Origin: Bog-473 sp963721585
GTDB lineage: Bacteria > Actinomycetota > Acidimicrobiia > Acidimicrobiales > RAAP-2
Assembly: GCA_963721585.1 (NCBI GenBank)
Contig: CAVRJN010000008.1
Span: forward strand, 806,001-870,000
Reading direction: 5' to 3'
DNA: 64,000 nt
The notes below the pieces were generated by a model. That model was not told the DNA's origin and did not search any database. It was given only the letters and a program-made list of their open reading frames with translations. Position 1 is the first letter of the stretch, and every line of letters begins with the position of its first letter. Shown here one piece after another: positions 40,358-50,070 of this stretch. The position numbers and the translations under genes were made by a program.

Positions 40358-41473
40358 TCAGATGCCGATGCGCTGCGCCAGCAACTCGCGGTGGTACGAG
40401 GGATCGCCCAGCAACAGCTCGGACGACTTCGCCCGCTTGAAGTAGAGGTGGGCCGGGTGCTCCCACGTGAAGCCGATGCCGCCGTGGATCTGGATGTTCT
40501 CCGCGGCTGCGTGGAAGTAGGCCTCCGAGCAGTACGACTTGGCCAGCGACGCCACCACCGGCAGTTCGTCGGAGTCCTCGGCTGCGGCCCAGGCGGCGTA
40601 GTAGGCGGCCGACTTGGCCGACTCGACCTCGAGCAACATGTCGGCGCACTTGTGCTTGATCGCCTGGAAGCTGCCGATCGGCCGCCCGAACTGAATGCGG
40701 GTCTTGGCGTACTCGACCGAGGCGTCGAGCACGTGCTGCGCGCCGCCCACCTGCTCGGCGGCCAGCGCCACGGCGGCGAGGTCGAGCGTCTTGGACAGCC
40801 CTGCCTCGGCGCCACCGTCGACGCCGATCAACACGGCGGGCGTGTCGGCGAACTCGAGCCGGGCCTGCTTGCGCGTCTGGTCCATCGTCGGCAGCGGCGT
40901 GCGGGTGAGCCCCGCCGCGTCACCCTGGACGGCGAAGAGCGTCACGCCCGCCCCGGTACGGGCGGCCACGATGATCAGGTTGGCCAGGTGCCCGTCGATC
41001 ACGAACATCTTGTGGCCGTCGAGCACCCAGGCGTCGCCCTTCCGGGTGGCCGCGCACTCGATCCCGCCGAAGTCCCACTTCCCGTTGTCCTCCGTGATGG
41101 CCAACGTCCCGATCGTCTCCCCCGAAGCGATGCCGGGCAGGTACGACTTCTTGGCTTCGTCGTCGCCCGAGGTCAGCAGCGCGTTCGCAGCCAGGGCCAC
41201 CGACGAGAAGAACGGGGCGCACAGCAGGGCGGCGCCCATCTCCTCCAGCACGACCAACAGCTCCACGTACGTGAACCCCGACCCGCCGAACTCCTCGGGG
41301 ATGGTCAGCGACTGCAGGCCCAGCTGGTCGGCCATCTGGCTCCACACGGCGGGGTCGTAGCCGTCGGTGGTGTCCATCAGGCGGCGCACCTCGGACTCGG
41401 GAGACTTCTCCGCCAGGAACCGGTGCACCGCGGTGCGTAGCTCCTCCTGCTCGTCACTGAAAGCGAAATTCAT
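40358..41473 (-). CDS. Acyl-CoA dehydrogenase
   Basis: 371 aa. MNFAFSDEQEELRTAVHRFLAEKSPESEVRRLMDTTDGYDPAVWSQMADQLGL and IPEEFGGSGFTYVELLVVLEEMG are the classic N-terminus; GTLAITEDNGKWDF, DGHKMFVIDG, YAKTRIQFGRPIGSFQAIKHKCADM and QIHGGIGFTWEHPAHLYFKRAKSSELLLGD follow. The ending resembles actinobacterial FadE subunits of sterol and acyl-CoA catabolism. Co-transcribed with the nucleophile-less hydrolase. Substrate unknown. Confidence 0.91.
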   Translation of the reverse strand: MNFAFSDEQEELRTAVHRFLAEKSPESEVRRLMDTTDGYDPAVWSQMADQLGLQSLTIPEEFGGSGFTYVELLVVLEEMGAALLCAPFFSSVALAANALLTSGDDEAKKSYLPGIASGETIGTLAITEDNGKWDFGGIECAATRKGDAWVLDGHKMFVIDGHLANLIIVAARTGAGVTLFAVQGDAAGLTRTPLPTMDQTRKQARLEFADTPAVLIGVDGGAEAGLSKTLDLAAVALAAEQVGGAQHVLDASVEYAKTRIQFGRPIGSFQAIKHKCADMLLEVESAKSAAYYAAWAAAEDSDELPVVASLAKSYCSEAYFHAAAENIQIHGGIGFTWEHPAHLYFKRAKSSELLLGDPSYHRELLAQRIGI

Positions 41474-41571
41474 GCCAGGGCTCCCTCTGCCTCATGCCGG
41501 CCGGCGGTACGTCGTAGCAGCGTGTCTACCAGACGGGCGAGCGATGCGACCAGATGTGCGACGCTTGGGGG

Positions 41572-42189
41572 ATGGGACATTTGGAGCAGATCTGGAGCGA
41601 CGCGGCCGCCGAGGTCCACCAGATCGTGGTGGGCCCGATGGACAACAACGTGTACATCCTTCGGTGCCGCCGCACGGGTGACGCCATGCTCATTGACGCC
41701 GCCAACGAGCACGAGGAGCTGCTCGAGATCTGCAGGAGACTCGGCGTGCACCAGGTGGTGGAGACCCACGGGCACTGGGACCACATTCAGGCCGTCCCGG
41801 CCGTGCGCGAGGCCGGCATCTCCGTGGCCGTGACCAGCGCCGACGCGGGGATGCTCCCCAGTTACGACCTCATATTGGAAGACGACGAGCAACTGCGTGT
41901 GGGCGACCTGCGCATCAAGACCCTGGCCACGCCCGGCCACACCCCGGGCTCCATCTGCTTCGCCGTGGAGGGCACGAATCTGCTGTTCACGGGCGACACG
42001 CTCTTCCCCGGCGGTCCGGGGAACACGTCCTTCGAGAACGCCGACTTCGGCACCATCATTCAGTCCATCGACCGCCGGATCTTCGCCGCCTTCGACCCCG
42101 ACACCCTGGTCCTGCCCGGTCACGGGGGCGCCACCACGGTGGGCAACGAGGCTCCCCACCTGGACGAATGGGTCGAGCGAGGGTGGTGA
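41572..42189 (+). CDS. Metallo-beta-lactamase-fold hydrolase (glyoxalase II-like)
   Basis: 205 aa. Zinc motif VVETHGHWDHIQAV (HxHxDH), GHTPGSICF (His), LLFTGDTLFPGG (bridging Asp) and VLPGHGGATTVGNEAP (last His). N-terminus EVHQIVVGPMDNNVYILRCRRTGDAMLIDAANE matches small hydroxyacylglutathione-hydrolase-like enzymes. ATG 41572 preferred; ATG 41554 is 18 nt upstream. Precedes sufC by 82 bp with a hairpin between, so it is probably a separate unit. Confidence 0.87.
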   Translation: MGHLEQIWSDAAAEVHQIVVGPMDNNVYILRCRRTGDAMLIDAANEHEELLEICRRLGVHQVVETHGHWDHIQAVPAVREAGISVAVTSADAGMLPSYDLILEDDEQLRVGDLRIKTLATPGHTPGSICFAVEGTNLLFTGDTLFPGGPGNTSFENADFGTIIQSIDRRIFAAFDPDTLVLPGHGGATTVGNEAPHLDEWVERGW

Positions 42190-42203
42190 AGGCCGCCGCA
42201 CCG

Positions 42204-42231
42204 GGTCCGCCGGAATCCAGCGCGGCGGACC
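42204..42231 (+). terminator. Candidate intrinsic hairpin after the MBL gene
   Basis: GGTCCGCCG ... CGGCGGACC forms a perfect 9-bp stem with a 10-nt loop, 14 nt after the stop codon. There is no T-run, so it would be an I-shaped actinobacterial terminator or an mRNA-stability element. It separates the MBL gene from the SUF operon. Confidence 0.45.
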
Positions 42232-42248
42232 GTACCGGAATACCCGAC

Positions 42249-42266
42249 TAAAACGGTAAGCTTTTA
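42249..42266. promoter_or_regulatory. AT-rich inverted repeat just before sufC
   Basis: TAAAA-CGGTAAGC-TTTTA is a 5-bp inverted repeat in the only AT-rich patch upstream of the plus-strand SUF genes, ending directly at the AGGAAG Shine-Dalgarno of sufC. It could be a promoter -10 region or regulator site. Weak support. Confidence 0.3.
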
Positions 42267-42271
42267 GGAAG

Positions 42272-43020
<749 letters not shown>

Positions 43021-43024
<4 letters not shown>

Positions 43025-44295
43025 CCGCCGATCCCGGCGCGCCGGCGCCCGGCACACCGGCACCGCTCAACGTCGAGGCGCTGCGCAAGGACTTCCCCTT
43101 GCTGGCACGCACGGTGCACGGCCGGCCCATCGTGTATCTCGACGCCGCCGCCTCCGCGCTGCAGCCCACGGCCGTCATTGACGCCATGAGCCGTTACTAC
43201 GAGACGACGCACGCCAACGTGCACCGCGGCGTCTACGCCACCGCCGAGGAGGCCACCGCACTCTACGAGCGGGCGCGCCTGGTGTGCGGGCGCTTCATCG
43301 GCGCCCCTGATGCGGCGCACGAGGTGGTCTTCACCAAGAACACGACCGAGTCACTCAACCTGGTCGCCCAGTCGTGGGGGCGTTCGAACCTGCAGCCGGG
43401 TGACGCGGTGCTCCTGACCGAGATGGAGCACCACGCCAACATTGTGCCGTGGATGATTCTCTCCGAGGAGCTCGGCGGCCTCGAACTGCGTTACATCCCC
43501 GTGGACGGATCCGGCCGGCTGGTTCTGGACGACCTCGAGTCCTTGGTCGACGGGGTCAAGGTCGTGGGGGTCTCGTGCATGTCCAACGTCGTCGGCACCA
43601 TCCCTCCGGTCCGCGTGATCGCCGACGCGGCCCACGCTGCCGGCGCAGTCGTCGTGGCCGACGGCGCGCAGCTCGTCCCCCACGCCCCGGTCGACGTGAC
43701 CGAGCTCGGCGTCGACTTCATTGCGTTCTCTGCCCACAAGATGATGGGCCCGACCGGGATCGGCGTCCTGTGGGGTCGCGCCGGGCTCCTCGAGGCGATG
43801 CCGCCCTTCCTCGGCGGCGGCGGCATGATCCTCGACGTCAGGCTCGACAGCTTTCGGCCGGCGCCGCCGCCGGCGCGCTTCGAGGCCGGCACGCCGCCCA
43901 TCGCCGAGGCGGTCGGGTTGACCGCGGCCATCACCTACCTGAACGACATCGGCATGGACCGCATCCGGGCCCACGAGCTGGCACTGACCGCCTATGCGCT
44001 GGACCGGCTCGACGAGAAGCTGGGCTCCGACGTGCGGGTCTTCGGCCCGCCGGCGGGCGACGACCGCGGCGGCGTGCTCTCACTGGCCTACCGGGACGTG
44101 CACGCGCACGACCTGGCCCAGGTGCTCGACCAGTTCGGCGTGTGCGTCCGGCCGGGCCACCACTGCGCCAAGCCGCTCATGCGGCGGCTCGGGGTGCAGG
44201 CGACCGCTCGCGCCTCGTTGTCCCTGTTCAGCGACGAGCACGACATCGAGGTGCTGATCGAGGGATTGCTGGAAGCCGGTAGATTGTTCGGCTAA
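43021..44295 (+). CDS. sufS: Cysteine desulfurase SufS
   Basis: 424 aa PLP enzyme taking sulfur from cysteine for Fe-S cluster assembly. DAAASALQPTAVIDAMSRYY, HHANIVPWM, VVVADGAQLVPHAPVDV (PLP Asp), FSAHKMMGPTGIGVLWG (Schiff-base Lys), and RPGHHCAKPLM (persulfide Cys) are all present, so it looks active. ATG 43021 overlaps the sufC stop as ATGA; an in-frame ATG 6 nt upstream is an alternative. Length fits group II desulfurases. Confidence 0.94.
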
Positions 44296-44798
44296 TGGCC
44301 GACCTCGAAGAGCTGTATCGCGAGATCATCCTCGACCACTACCGCTCACCCCGCAACCGCGGGGAGCTGGAGTCGCCGCCCGCCCACCGCGTGGAGGGCT
44401 TCAACCCGCTCTGCGGGGACGAGGTCGTGGTGTCGATGGTCGTCCGGGACGGCAAGCTGGCCGACCTCAAGATCGGTGGCTCCGGCTGCTCCATCAGTCA
44501 GTCCTCGGCCTCGCTGATGTCCGCCGCCGTCAAGGGCAAGCCGGTCGACGAGGTGCGCCGCCTGATCTCGACCTTCAAGGGCATGATGTCGATCCATGAG
44601 GCCCACCTTGGCCCAGAGACCGACGACGGCGGCGCCGAAGTGGTGGAGGGCGAGGCCGAGGAGATCGACCTCGACAAGTTGGGGGAGCTCGCCGCGCTCC
44701 AGGGCGTGGTGAAGTTCCCGGTGCGCATCAAGTGCGCCACCCTCAGCTGGAATGCCCTGGCGCAGGGGCTCGACGAGGTGGGGGCGGAAGCCTCCTAG
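44295..44798 (+). CDS. sufU: SufU-type sulfur acceptor / zinc-dependent sulfurtransferase
   Basis: 167 aa. Cys positions in NPLCGDE, GGSGCSISQSSAS and RIKCATLSWNAL, plus the Asp of CGDE, match the SufU zinc/persulfide site. A SufU-specific insertion of acidic residues (ETDDGGAEVVEGEAEEIDLDKL) is present, which rules out IscU. It accepts the persulfide from SufS. The ATG shares bases with the sufS stop (TAATG). Confidence 0.93.
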   Translation: MADLEELYREIILDHYRSPRNRGELESPPAHRVEGFNPLCGDEVVVSMVVRDGKLADLKIGGSGCSISQSSASLMSAAVKGKPVDEVRRLISTFKGMMSIHEAHLGPETDDGGAEVVEGEAEEIDLDKLGELAALQGVVKFPVRIKCATLSWNALAQGLDEVGAEAS

Positions 44799-44830
44799 GC
44801 ACCCCCCCGGGCGGCACCGCACGCGGCCGC

Positions 44831-46213
44831 TCAGCCGGGGCTACAGGTCGTGGGGTTGAACGACGGCGGGGCCGTGGTCGTCGTGGTCGTGGCACCTGAG
44901 GCCCCGCTGGTCGGCGTGCTCGGGCTGGCCGGCGCCACCTGGGTCGGCGTGATGGTCGGCGGCGGGTTGGGATTGCCGGCGGCGTCCGGTGGCGGGTTCG
45001 TCGGCGTCTGGAGCGAGGAGCCGAAGATGTTGACCAGCATCTCCTGGGCCTCGGGCTGCTGGGCGGTCAGCACGTCGCCGAGGTCGCCGAAATCGTTGGC
45101 CGCCTCGGTGGGCAGCGTCTGCGCCTGCAGGTCGGCCGGGTCGAACGAGTGGTAGGTGAGGGCCAGCCCGATGAGCTGATTGAAGCCGAACCCGTCGTCG
45201 ATGGTGACGCCCTCGTGGACCGAGCCGATGAAGGCGTTCACCGTGAGCGGGTCCACCTTCGACTTGGCGGCGGTGATCAGGGACCGGAGGAACACGTCCT
45301 GGCGCTGGATGCGGCCGAAGTCGCTTGTCCCGTCGTACTGCCAGTAGCCGTTGGCGTAGTACTCGTAGTGGCGGGCCCGGGCCACAGCCAGCGCCTGTGC
45401 ACCATTGAGGAGTTGGCAGCCGGGCGCCGTGATGTCCAGGCCCGAGTACGAGTCCTTGGCCGGGTAGGGGAAGTCGAGGTAGATGCCACCCAGCGCGTTG
45501 ACGGCGTCCTGGAAGCCCGAGAAGTCGACCTGCACGACATGGTTGATGGGGATGCCGAAGTTGGCCGTGATCGTCTTGACCAACTGGTCGGCGCCGGTGT
45601 TGTACGACGCGTTGATCCGGTTGTAGGTGCCGAACTGTGCGGAGTCCGGGGGGAGCATGGACACGACCGTGTCGCGCGGGATCGACATGATCTGGATCTG
45701 CTTGGTGGACGGCGTGACACGCCACAGCTGCACGACGTCGCTGCGCTGGCCCGTGACCAGCGAGGACGAGCCGAACGCCTGCGCCGCTGCGGCCGACTCA
45801 CCGACCCGGGTGTCCGAGCCGATCACGAGGACGGTGAAGGGCCCGCCGTTCGCTGCGGCCACCTCGGCGCCGATGTGCACCTTGCTGATCTGGTCGTAGC
45901 GGTACCGGAGATAGCCGTAGCCGCCGCCGACGACCGCCACCAAGAGCACGATGATGCTGATCAGCGCCACCACCGTCTTCTTGCCTCTGCTCCACCTGGG
46001 CTTGCCACTGCGCCGTGCCTTGGGCCGGGCGCGATCGGAGTCGATGCGAGCGCCCAGCGCGCGCAGGCCGGACTCGTTGGCCACGCTCTCCTCCGCCGGC
46101 CCGGTGCGCATCTGCCGCCCCAGCGCGGCCAACCCCTCCTGGTTCGCGGACTTGCCGCGGCGCCTCTCGGAGGAGCGATCGGGGCCGTCGCCCGTCGGAC
46201 GACCGTTCGCCAT
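44831..46213 (-). CDS. LytR-CpsA-Psr (LCP) family cell-wall glycopolymer ligase
   Basis: 460 aa. A long basic cytoplasmic N-terminus (to about 75) precedes one transmembrane segment (TVVALISIIVLLVAVVGGGYGYL). The LCP domain follows, with VIGSDTR, the Arg/Asp-rich SDVVQLWRVTPSTKQIQIMSIPRDTVV, YNRINASYNTG, NHVVQVDFSGF and GAQALAVARARHYEYYANG. It links undecaprenyl-carried glycopolymers to peptidoglycan outside the membrane. The C-terminal 60 residues are a Pro/Thr-rich tail. ATG 46213 is preferred; a GTG 18 nt upstream is possible. It interrupts the minus-strand side of the SUF locus. Confidence 0.9.
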   Translation of the reverse strand: MANGRPTGDGPDRSSERRRGKSANQEGLAALGRQMRTGPAEESVANESGLRALGARIDSDRARPKARRSGKPRWSRGKKTVVALISIIVLLVAVVGGGYGYLRYRYDQISKVHIGAEVAAANGGPFTVLVIGSDTRVGESAAAAQAFGSSSLVTGQRSDVVQLWRVTPSTKQIQIMSIPRDTVVSMLPPDSAQFGTYNRINASYNTGADQLVKTITANFGIPINHVVQVDFSGFQDAVNALGGIYLDFPYPAKDSYSGLDITAPGCQLLNGAQALAVARARHYEYYANGYWQYDGTSDFGRIQRQDVFLRSLITAAKSKVDPLTVNAFIGSVHEGVTIDDGFGFNQLIGLALTYHSFDPADLQAQTLPTEAANDFGDLGDVLTAQQPEAQEMLVNIFGSSLQTPTNPPPDAAGNPNPPPTITPTQVAPASPSTPTSGASGATTTTTTAPPSFNPTTCSPG

Positions 46214-46294
46214 GGACAAGAACGGTACCAAGCACCCTTGCGCAGGTGGCGGCAGGTGCGCCGCGCGCCATTCCGGCGCGCCGGTCGCCGTGGC

Positions 46295-47056
46295 TCAGCG
46301 TTTGTCCTGGTACCCGGCGTAGCCGGTCTGCTCGAGCTGCAACGCCAACGCTGCATCGCCCGTAGCAACAATGCGGCCGTCGACGAGCACATGCACCAGA
46401 TCCGCCTCGAGTTGGACCAGGAAGCGGCTGAAGTGCGTGATGGCAAGGAGACCCACGCCCCACTCGGTGGTGTCGTGCTGGAGGCGACGCGCCACCTCGC
46501 CCAGGGCGTCGACGTCGAGACCCGAATCGACCTCGTCCAGGATGCAGACCGCCGGCCGGATGACGCCCAACTGGACCATCTCGGTGCGTTTGCGCTCGCC
46601 ACCGGACAGGTCGACGTTGAGGGGACGGCGCAACAGGCGGGCATCGAGGCCGATGGCCTTCGCCTCCTCCTCCATCCGCTCCTGCAAGGTGGCGGCGGGC
46701 TCGGCTCCGACCTCGCTGACACTGCCCCCTGCGGCCGCTGCGGACAGCAGCGAGTGAAGGCTCACCCCCGGGACCTCGACGGGATTCTGCAGCGCGAGAA
46801 ACAGCCCGGCGCGGGCCCGCTCCCAGGCCGGCAGGCCGGTCAGCTCCTGCCCGTCCATGGTGATGGAGCCCGCGGTCACCTCGGTGCCCGGGCGGCCCAT
46901 GAGAGCGTGGGCCAGGGTGCTCTTGCCCGAGCCGTTGGGCCCCATGATGACGTGGACCTCGCCGCTGCGCACCGTGAGGTCGATGCCGTGCAGGACCTCT
47001 TTGCCGCCGGCCGAGGCGTGCAGGTCCCGGACCTCGAAGACGTGCTCGGCGCTCAC
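46295..47056 (-). CDS. sufC2: SUF complex ATPase SufC (second, diverged copy)
   Basis: 253 aa ABC ATPase with Walker A GPNGSGKSTLAHALMG, LFLALQNPVEVPGVSLHSLL Q-loop region, signature DLSGGERKRTEMVQ and Walker B VCILDEVDSGLDVDALG. SufC-specific ITHFSRFLVQLEADLVHVLVDG and a GYAGYQDKR C-terminus (like GYxW/YL in SufC) are visible. It differs clearly in sequence from the plus-strand SufC. GTG start overlaps the Rieske stop as GTGA, linking it to sufD and the Rieske gene, so this copy probably serves the SufBD scaffold here. Confidence 0.9.
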   Translation of the reverse strand: MSAEHVFEVRDLHASAGGKEVLHGIDLTVRSGEVHVIMGPNGSGKSTLAHALMGRPGTEVTAGSITMDGQELTGLPAWERARAGLFLALQNPVEVPGVSLHSLLSAAAAGGSVSEVGAEPAATLQERMEEEAKAIGLDARLLRRPLNVDLSGGERKRTEMVQLGVIRPAVCILDEVDSGLDVDALGEVARRLQHDTTEWGVGLLAITHFSRFLVQLEADLVHVLVDGRIVATGDAALALQLEQTGYAGYQDKR

Positions 47057-47370
47057 GGGAGCACCACGGCCACCGTGCCGTCCTCCACCTCAACCTCGTA
47101 GACGGCGACCGGCTGCGTTGCCGGCAGCGAGCAGGGCTTGCCGGTCCTCAGGTCGAACATGCTGCCGTGGCGGGGGCACTCGATCTCGCACTCAGCCGCC
47201 CACACCTCGCCCTCGGACAGTGAATAGTCCTCGTGGCTGCACTCGTCGTCGACGGCGAAGAACACGTCGTCAATGCGCACGAGGGCGATCCGGTGGCCGG
47301 AGACGTCGAAGCGGCGTGCCTCGCCCGAAGCCAGGTCGTCGATCGCGCAGAGCGCCACGGACTCAGACAC
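47053..47370 (-). CDS. Rieske-type [2Fe-2S] ferredoxin
   Basis: 105 aa. Cluster ligands are in DECSHEDYSLSEG (C-x-H) and ECPRHGSMFDL (C-x-x-H), as in non-heme dioxygenase-type Rieske ferredoxins. No membrane anchor. GTG start overlaps the sufD stop by 8 nt and its stop overlaps sufC2. A Rieske gene between sufD and sufC is a recurring actinobacterial arrangement, perhaps supplying electrons to cluster assembly (inference). Confidence 0.92.
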   Translation of the reverse strand: MSESVALCAIDDLASGEARRFDVSGHRIALVRIDDVFFAVDDECSHEDYSLSEGEVWAAECEIECPRHGSMFDLRTGKPCSLPATQPVAVYEVEVEDGTVAVVLP

Positions 47371-48670
47371 CGGCTGGCAGTGCTCGGCCGCCCAGCGCGA
47401 GGTCGAGACGCTCGTGCACCTCGCTCTGGAGGAACGGAATGACTGCGGGAACGGGCGAACGGTCGATGATGGCGTCGAAGAAGCCGCGCACGATCAGTCC
47501 CTCGGCCATTTCGGGCGCGACGCCGCGCGACTCAATGTAGTAGCGCTGGTCCTCGTCGACCGGACCGACGGTCGACGCATGGGAGCAGCGGACGTCGTTC
47601 TCCAGGATGTCGAGGTTGGGGACCGAGTCGGCGTGCGCGCCCTCGTCGAGGACGAGGTTGTGGTTCGTCTGACGCGCGTCGCTGCGCACGGCCCCGCGGT
47701 GCACCCGGATCAGCCCGCTGTACACCGAGCGCGAGGTCCCGGCGACCGCACCCTGGCACAACAGCTCGCTCGTGGTGCGGGGCGCGACGTGGTCCTGCAG
47801 GGTGCGCAGGTCGTGCACCTGGGTCCCGTCACCGAGATAGGCGGAGAGGATTTCGCTGCGGGCGTCCTTCCCCTCGACCGAGACGTCAGCGCGGACCCGG
47901 TCGTAGGAGGCACCCAGCCCGACGGTGAAGGTACGCAGCGTCGAGTTGGCCATGCCACGGCCGGCCAGGCGTGCGATCGACCAGGTCGCTCCACCCAGGA
48001 TCTGCAGGGAGACATAGGAGAGCGATGCACCCTCCGCGGCAGCCAGCTCGGTCACCGGTACCACGAGGCTGGGGTCCGTACCGTCGGGCCCGGCGAAGAC
48101 CTCGACGACCGACAGCGCGGATCCCTCCCCGACGCGCACGCTCGTGCGGGGGAACGCTGACGCGCCGTCACACCAGTGCACGATGAGCACGGGTGCGCCA
48201 ACCTGCACGCCGGCGGGAACGTCGACGAAGACCGGATCGGGGGCGAAGGCGTCGTTGAGGCGCACCAGGGCGTCCCCGCCCCGTTGCACCGAACCCAGCA
48301 TGGCGGATGACCCGGCCACGTCGTCGGCCCGCCCGAAGACGAATGCCGCTTCTCCCGCGCCGGCCGGGCCGGGGGTGGTGAAGGCGCTGGCGCTCCCGTT
48401 GTGCACGAGGACGCTTCCCGCCACCGGGCCCAGCGCGGTGGTGAGCGCGGCCAGCAGCTGGTCGCCCGCCGGAGCCGGCCCGTCATGCGCCGGAGGGGCG
48501 AAATCATCGAGGACCAGGGCGTTGATGGGTGTGTAGCGCCACACCTCTTCGCTCTCCGAAGGCAGCGAGCATGAGGCGACGGCCTCGTAGCCGGCGGCCC
48601 GTCGCTCGCGGAGCCATGCGGGCCCGGCCAGGCTCGCTGAAGCCTCGGCGGTGAAGGTGTGCAGGGTCAA
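47363..48670 (-). CDS. sufD: Fe-S cluster assembly scaffold subunit SufD
   Basis: 435 aa. The C-terminal half has the SufB/SufD beta-helix core: ARSEILSAYLGDGTQVHDLRTLQDHVAPRTTSELLCQG, RSVYSGLIRVHRGAVRSDARQTNHNLVLDEGAHADSVPNLDILENDVRCSHASTVGPVDEDQRYYIESRGV. The conserved CSHA Cys and GPV-type stretch are present. TTG start is supported by AGAGG about 4 nt upstream. First gene of the minus-strand sufD-Rieske-sufC2 run; sufB is separated from it by an opposite-strand isomerase gene. Confidence 0.92.
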   Translation of the reverse strand: MTLHTFTAEASASLAGPAWLRERRAAGYEAVASCSLPSESEEVWRYTPINALVLDDFAPPAHDGPAPAGDQLLAALTTALGPVAGSVLVHNGSASAFTTPGPAGAGEAAFVFGRADDVAGSSAMLGSVQRGGDALVRLNDAFAPDPVFVDVPAGVQVGAPVLIVHWCDGASAFPRTSVRVGEGSALSVVEVFAGPDGTDPSLVVPVTELAAAEGASLSYVSLQILGGATWSIARLAGRGMANSTLRTFTVGLGASYDRVRADVSVEGKDARSEILSAYLGDGTQVHDLRTLQDHVAPRTTSELLCQGAVAGTSRSVYSGLIRVHRGAVRSDARQTNHNLVLDEGAHADSVPNLDILENDVRCSHASTVGPVDEDQRYYIESRGVAPEMAEGLIVRGFFDAIIDRSPVPAVIPFLQSEVHERLDLALGGRALPAGV

Positions 48671-48756
48671 CGTCCTCTTTCAGGATTGCCGATCTGGCCC
48701 ATGCACTCTACCGGTCCCCCGTTGGGCTCCCCACCAGGCGCATTATCCTTCGCGGC

Positions 48757-49617
48757 ATGGGAACAATCGCCGATTTCGAGTCACCCGTGCTGCGCATCGA
48801 GCACGCCGAGGCAGAGGCGGTCGCCACGTTGTGGCTGGACCGGGCCGAGGCGCGCAACGCCATGGGGGTGGACCTGTGGCGAGACCTGCCCCGGGCCATG
48901 GCCGTCCTGTCCGCTGACACGACCGTACGGGTCGTCGTCGTGGCCGCCGAGGGCCCGCACTTCTCGGTCGGCCTGGACCTCAAGGCGATGGGCAGCCTGC
49001 TCACCGGCGGCGGGGGCGACTCCGGCGGCGGCGCACCCGCGTCCATGGCGGCCCGGGCCCGCAGCGGCCGCGCCGAGGTGCTCCGCCTGCAGGACGCCGT
49101 CACTGCCGTGGCCCGCTGCCCCAAGCCCGTGATCGCCGCCGTCCACGGCTACTGCATCGGCGGTGGTGTCGACCTCATCGCGGCGTGCGACATCAGGCTG
49201 GCGTCGTCGGATGCCATTTTCTCGGTGCGCGAGGCGAAGGTGGCGATCGTGGCCGACCTCGGGAGCCTGCAACGGCTGCCCGCCATTGTGAACGCGGGGC
49301 ATCTGGCCGAACTGGCGTTCACGGGCAAGGACATCAGCGCAGAGCGGGCGAAGGACATCGGCCTGGTGAACGACGTGGCCGCTGACGTCGAGGGCGTGCA
49401 CAAGGCGGCCCAGGAACTCGCGGCCGAGATCGCAGCCAACTCCCCCATTGCCGTCCAGGGCACCAAGGCTGTCCTGGCTGCCAACGAGGGGCGGACCGTG
49501 GCCGAGGGGCTCGATTACGTGGCCACCTGGAACGCCGGGATGCTGGCCTCCGACGATCTCACCGAGGCCATGACGGCCTTCATGGAGAAGCGCCCCCCCA
49601 AGTTCACGGGTCGCTGA
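48757..49617 (+). CDS. Crotonase-family enzyme, dienoyl-CoA isomerase-like
   Basis: 286 aa. Oxyanion-hole loops GPHFSVGLDLKAMGS and AAVHGYCIGGGVDLIAACD. The active-site segment REAKVAIVADLGSLQRLP has Glu and Asp eight residues apart, as in mitochondrial ECH1 (KEVDVGLAADVGTLQRLP). This points to delta3,5-delta2,4-dienoyl-CoA isomerase rather than a hydratase. A Gly-rich insert (LLTGGGGDSGGGAP) lies after the first loop. ATG start. It is transcribed opposite to the SUF genes on both sides. Confidence 0.85.
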   Translation: MGTIADFESPVLRIEHAEAEAVATLWLDRAEARNAMGVDLWRDLPRAMAVLSADTTVRVVVVAAEGPHFSVGLDLKAMGSLLTGGGGDSGGGAPASMAARARSGRAEVLRLQDAVTAVARCPKPVIAAVHGYCIGGGVDLIAACDIRLASSDAIFSVREAKVAIVADLGSLQRLPAIVNAGHLAELAFTGKDISAERAKDIGLVNDVAADVEGVHKAAQELAAEIAANSPIAVQGTKAVLAANEGRTVAEGLDYVATWNAGMLASDDLTEAMTAFMEKRPPKFTGR

Positions 49618-49680
49618 GGGAGATCTCGACCGGCGGGCGACCCGGGCTGCGTCGGCCCGGCCCCCGGCCGCCGCGCATGG

Positions 49681-50019
49681 TCAGCGCTTGCGACGCCACC
49701 AGCGGTTGGCTGAGCGCTCGCGGCGGGCGTCCTCGGCCCGCACCGAGTCGAGGACATCCGGAGCGACCTCGTTCACGATGTCCTCGGCCGAGCCGAGCAA
49801 TGCCGCGACCTCGTCCCCGCCCTTTCCCGGCTCGTCCTCGATCGCCGGCTCCACCAGGCTCCCGTGCACCCAGCCCACGTCGGCCATCCGGCGGTGGTAC
49901 GAGGGGCAGTTCTCGGGGCAACGCCAGGGCGCTTCGGGGGCCAGGTCGAGCACGCAGAAGCGCGCCACCTCGCCCGACGCGTAGGTCCGGCTCTGGAAGT
50001 GCGTGCATTCCTCGCGCAT
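49681..50019 (-). CDS. Small four-cysteine protein next to sufB
   Basis: 112 aa. N-terminal half: EECTHFQSRTYASGEVARFCVLDLAPEAPWRCPENCPSYHRR. The four Cys (C, C, C-x3-C) with a nearby conserved His suggest a metal or Fe-S binding site. A Glu/Asp-rich middle and a basic C-terminus (RRERSANRWWRRKR) follow. It lies on the same strand as sufB, 51 nt downstream of its stop, so it may be a SUF accessory protein. I do not recognise a named family. GTG 50025 is the alternative start. Confidence 0.7.
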   Translation of the reverse strand: MREECTHFQSRTYASGEVARFCVLDLAPEAPWRCPENCPSYHRRMADVGWVHGSLVEPAIEDEPGKGGDEVAALLGSAEDIVNEVAPDVLDSVRAEDARRERSANRWWRRKR

Positions 50020-50070
50020 CGGCACCGTTCTATGGTGCCATGCCGCAGGAGGGATTGCGGCAGATCAGCG

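Noticed and set aside
45149..47101. 650-codon plus-strand frame across LCP and sufC2
   Set aside because: Antisense shadow of the LCP and SufC genes, which have clear motifs.
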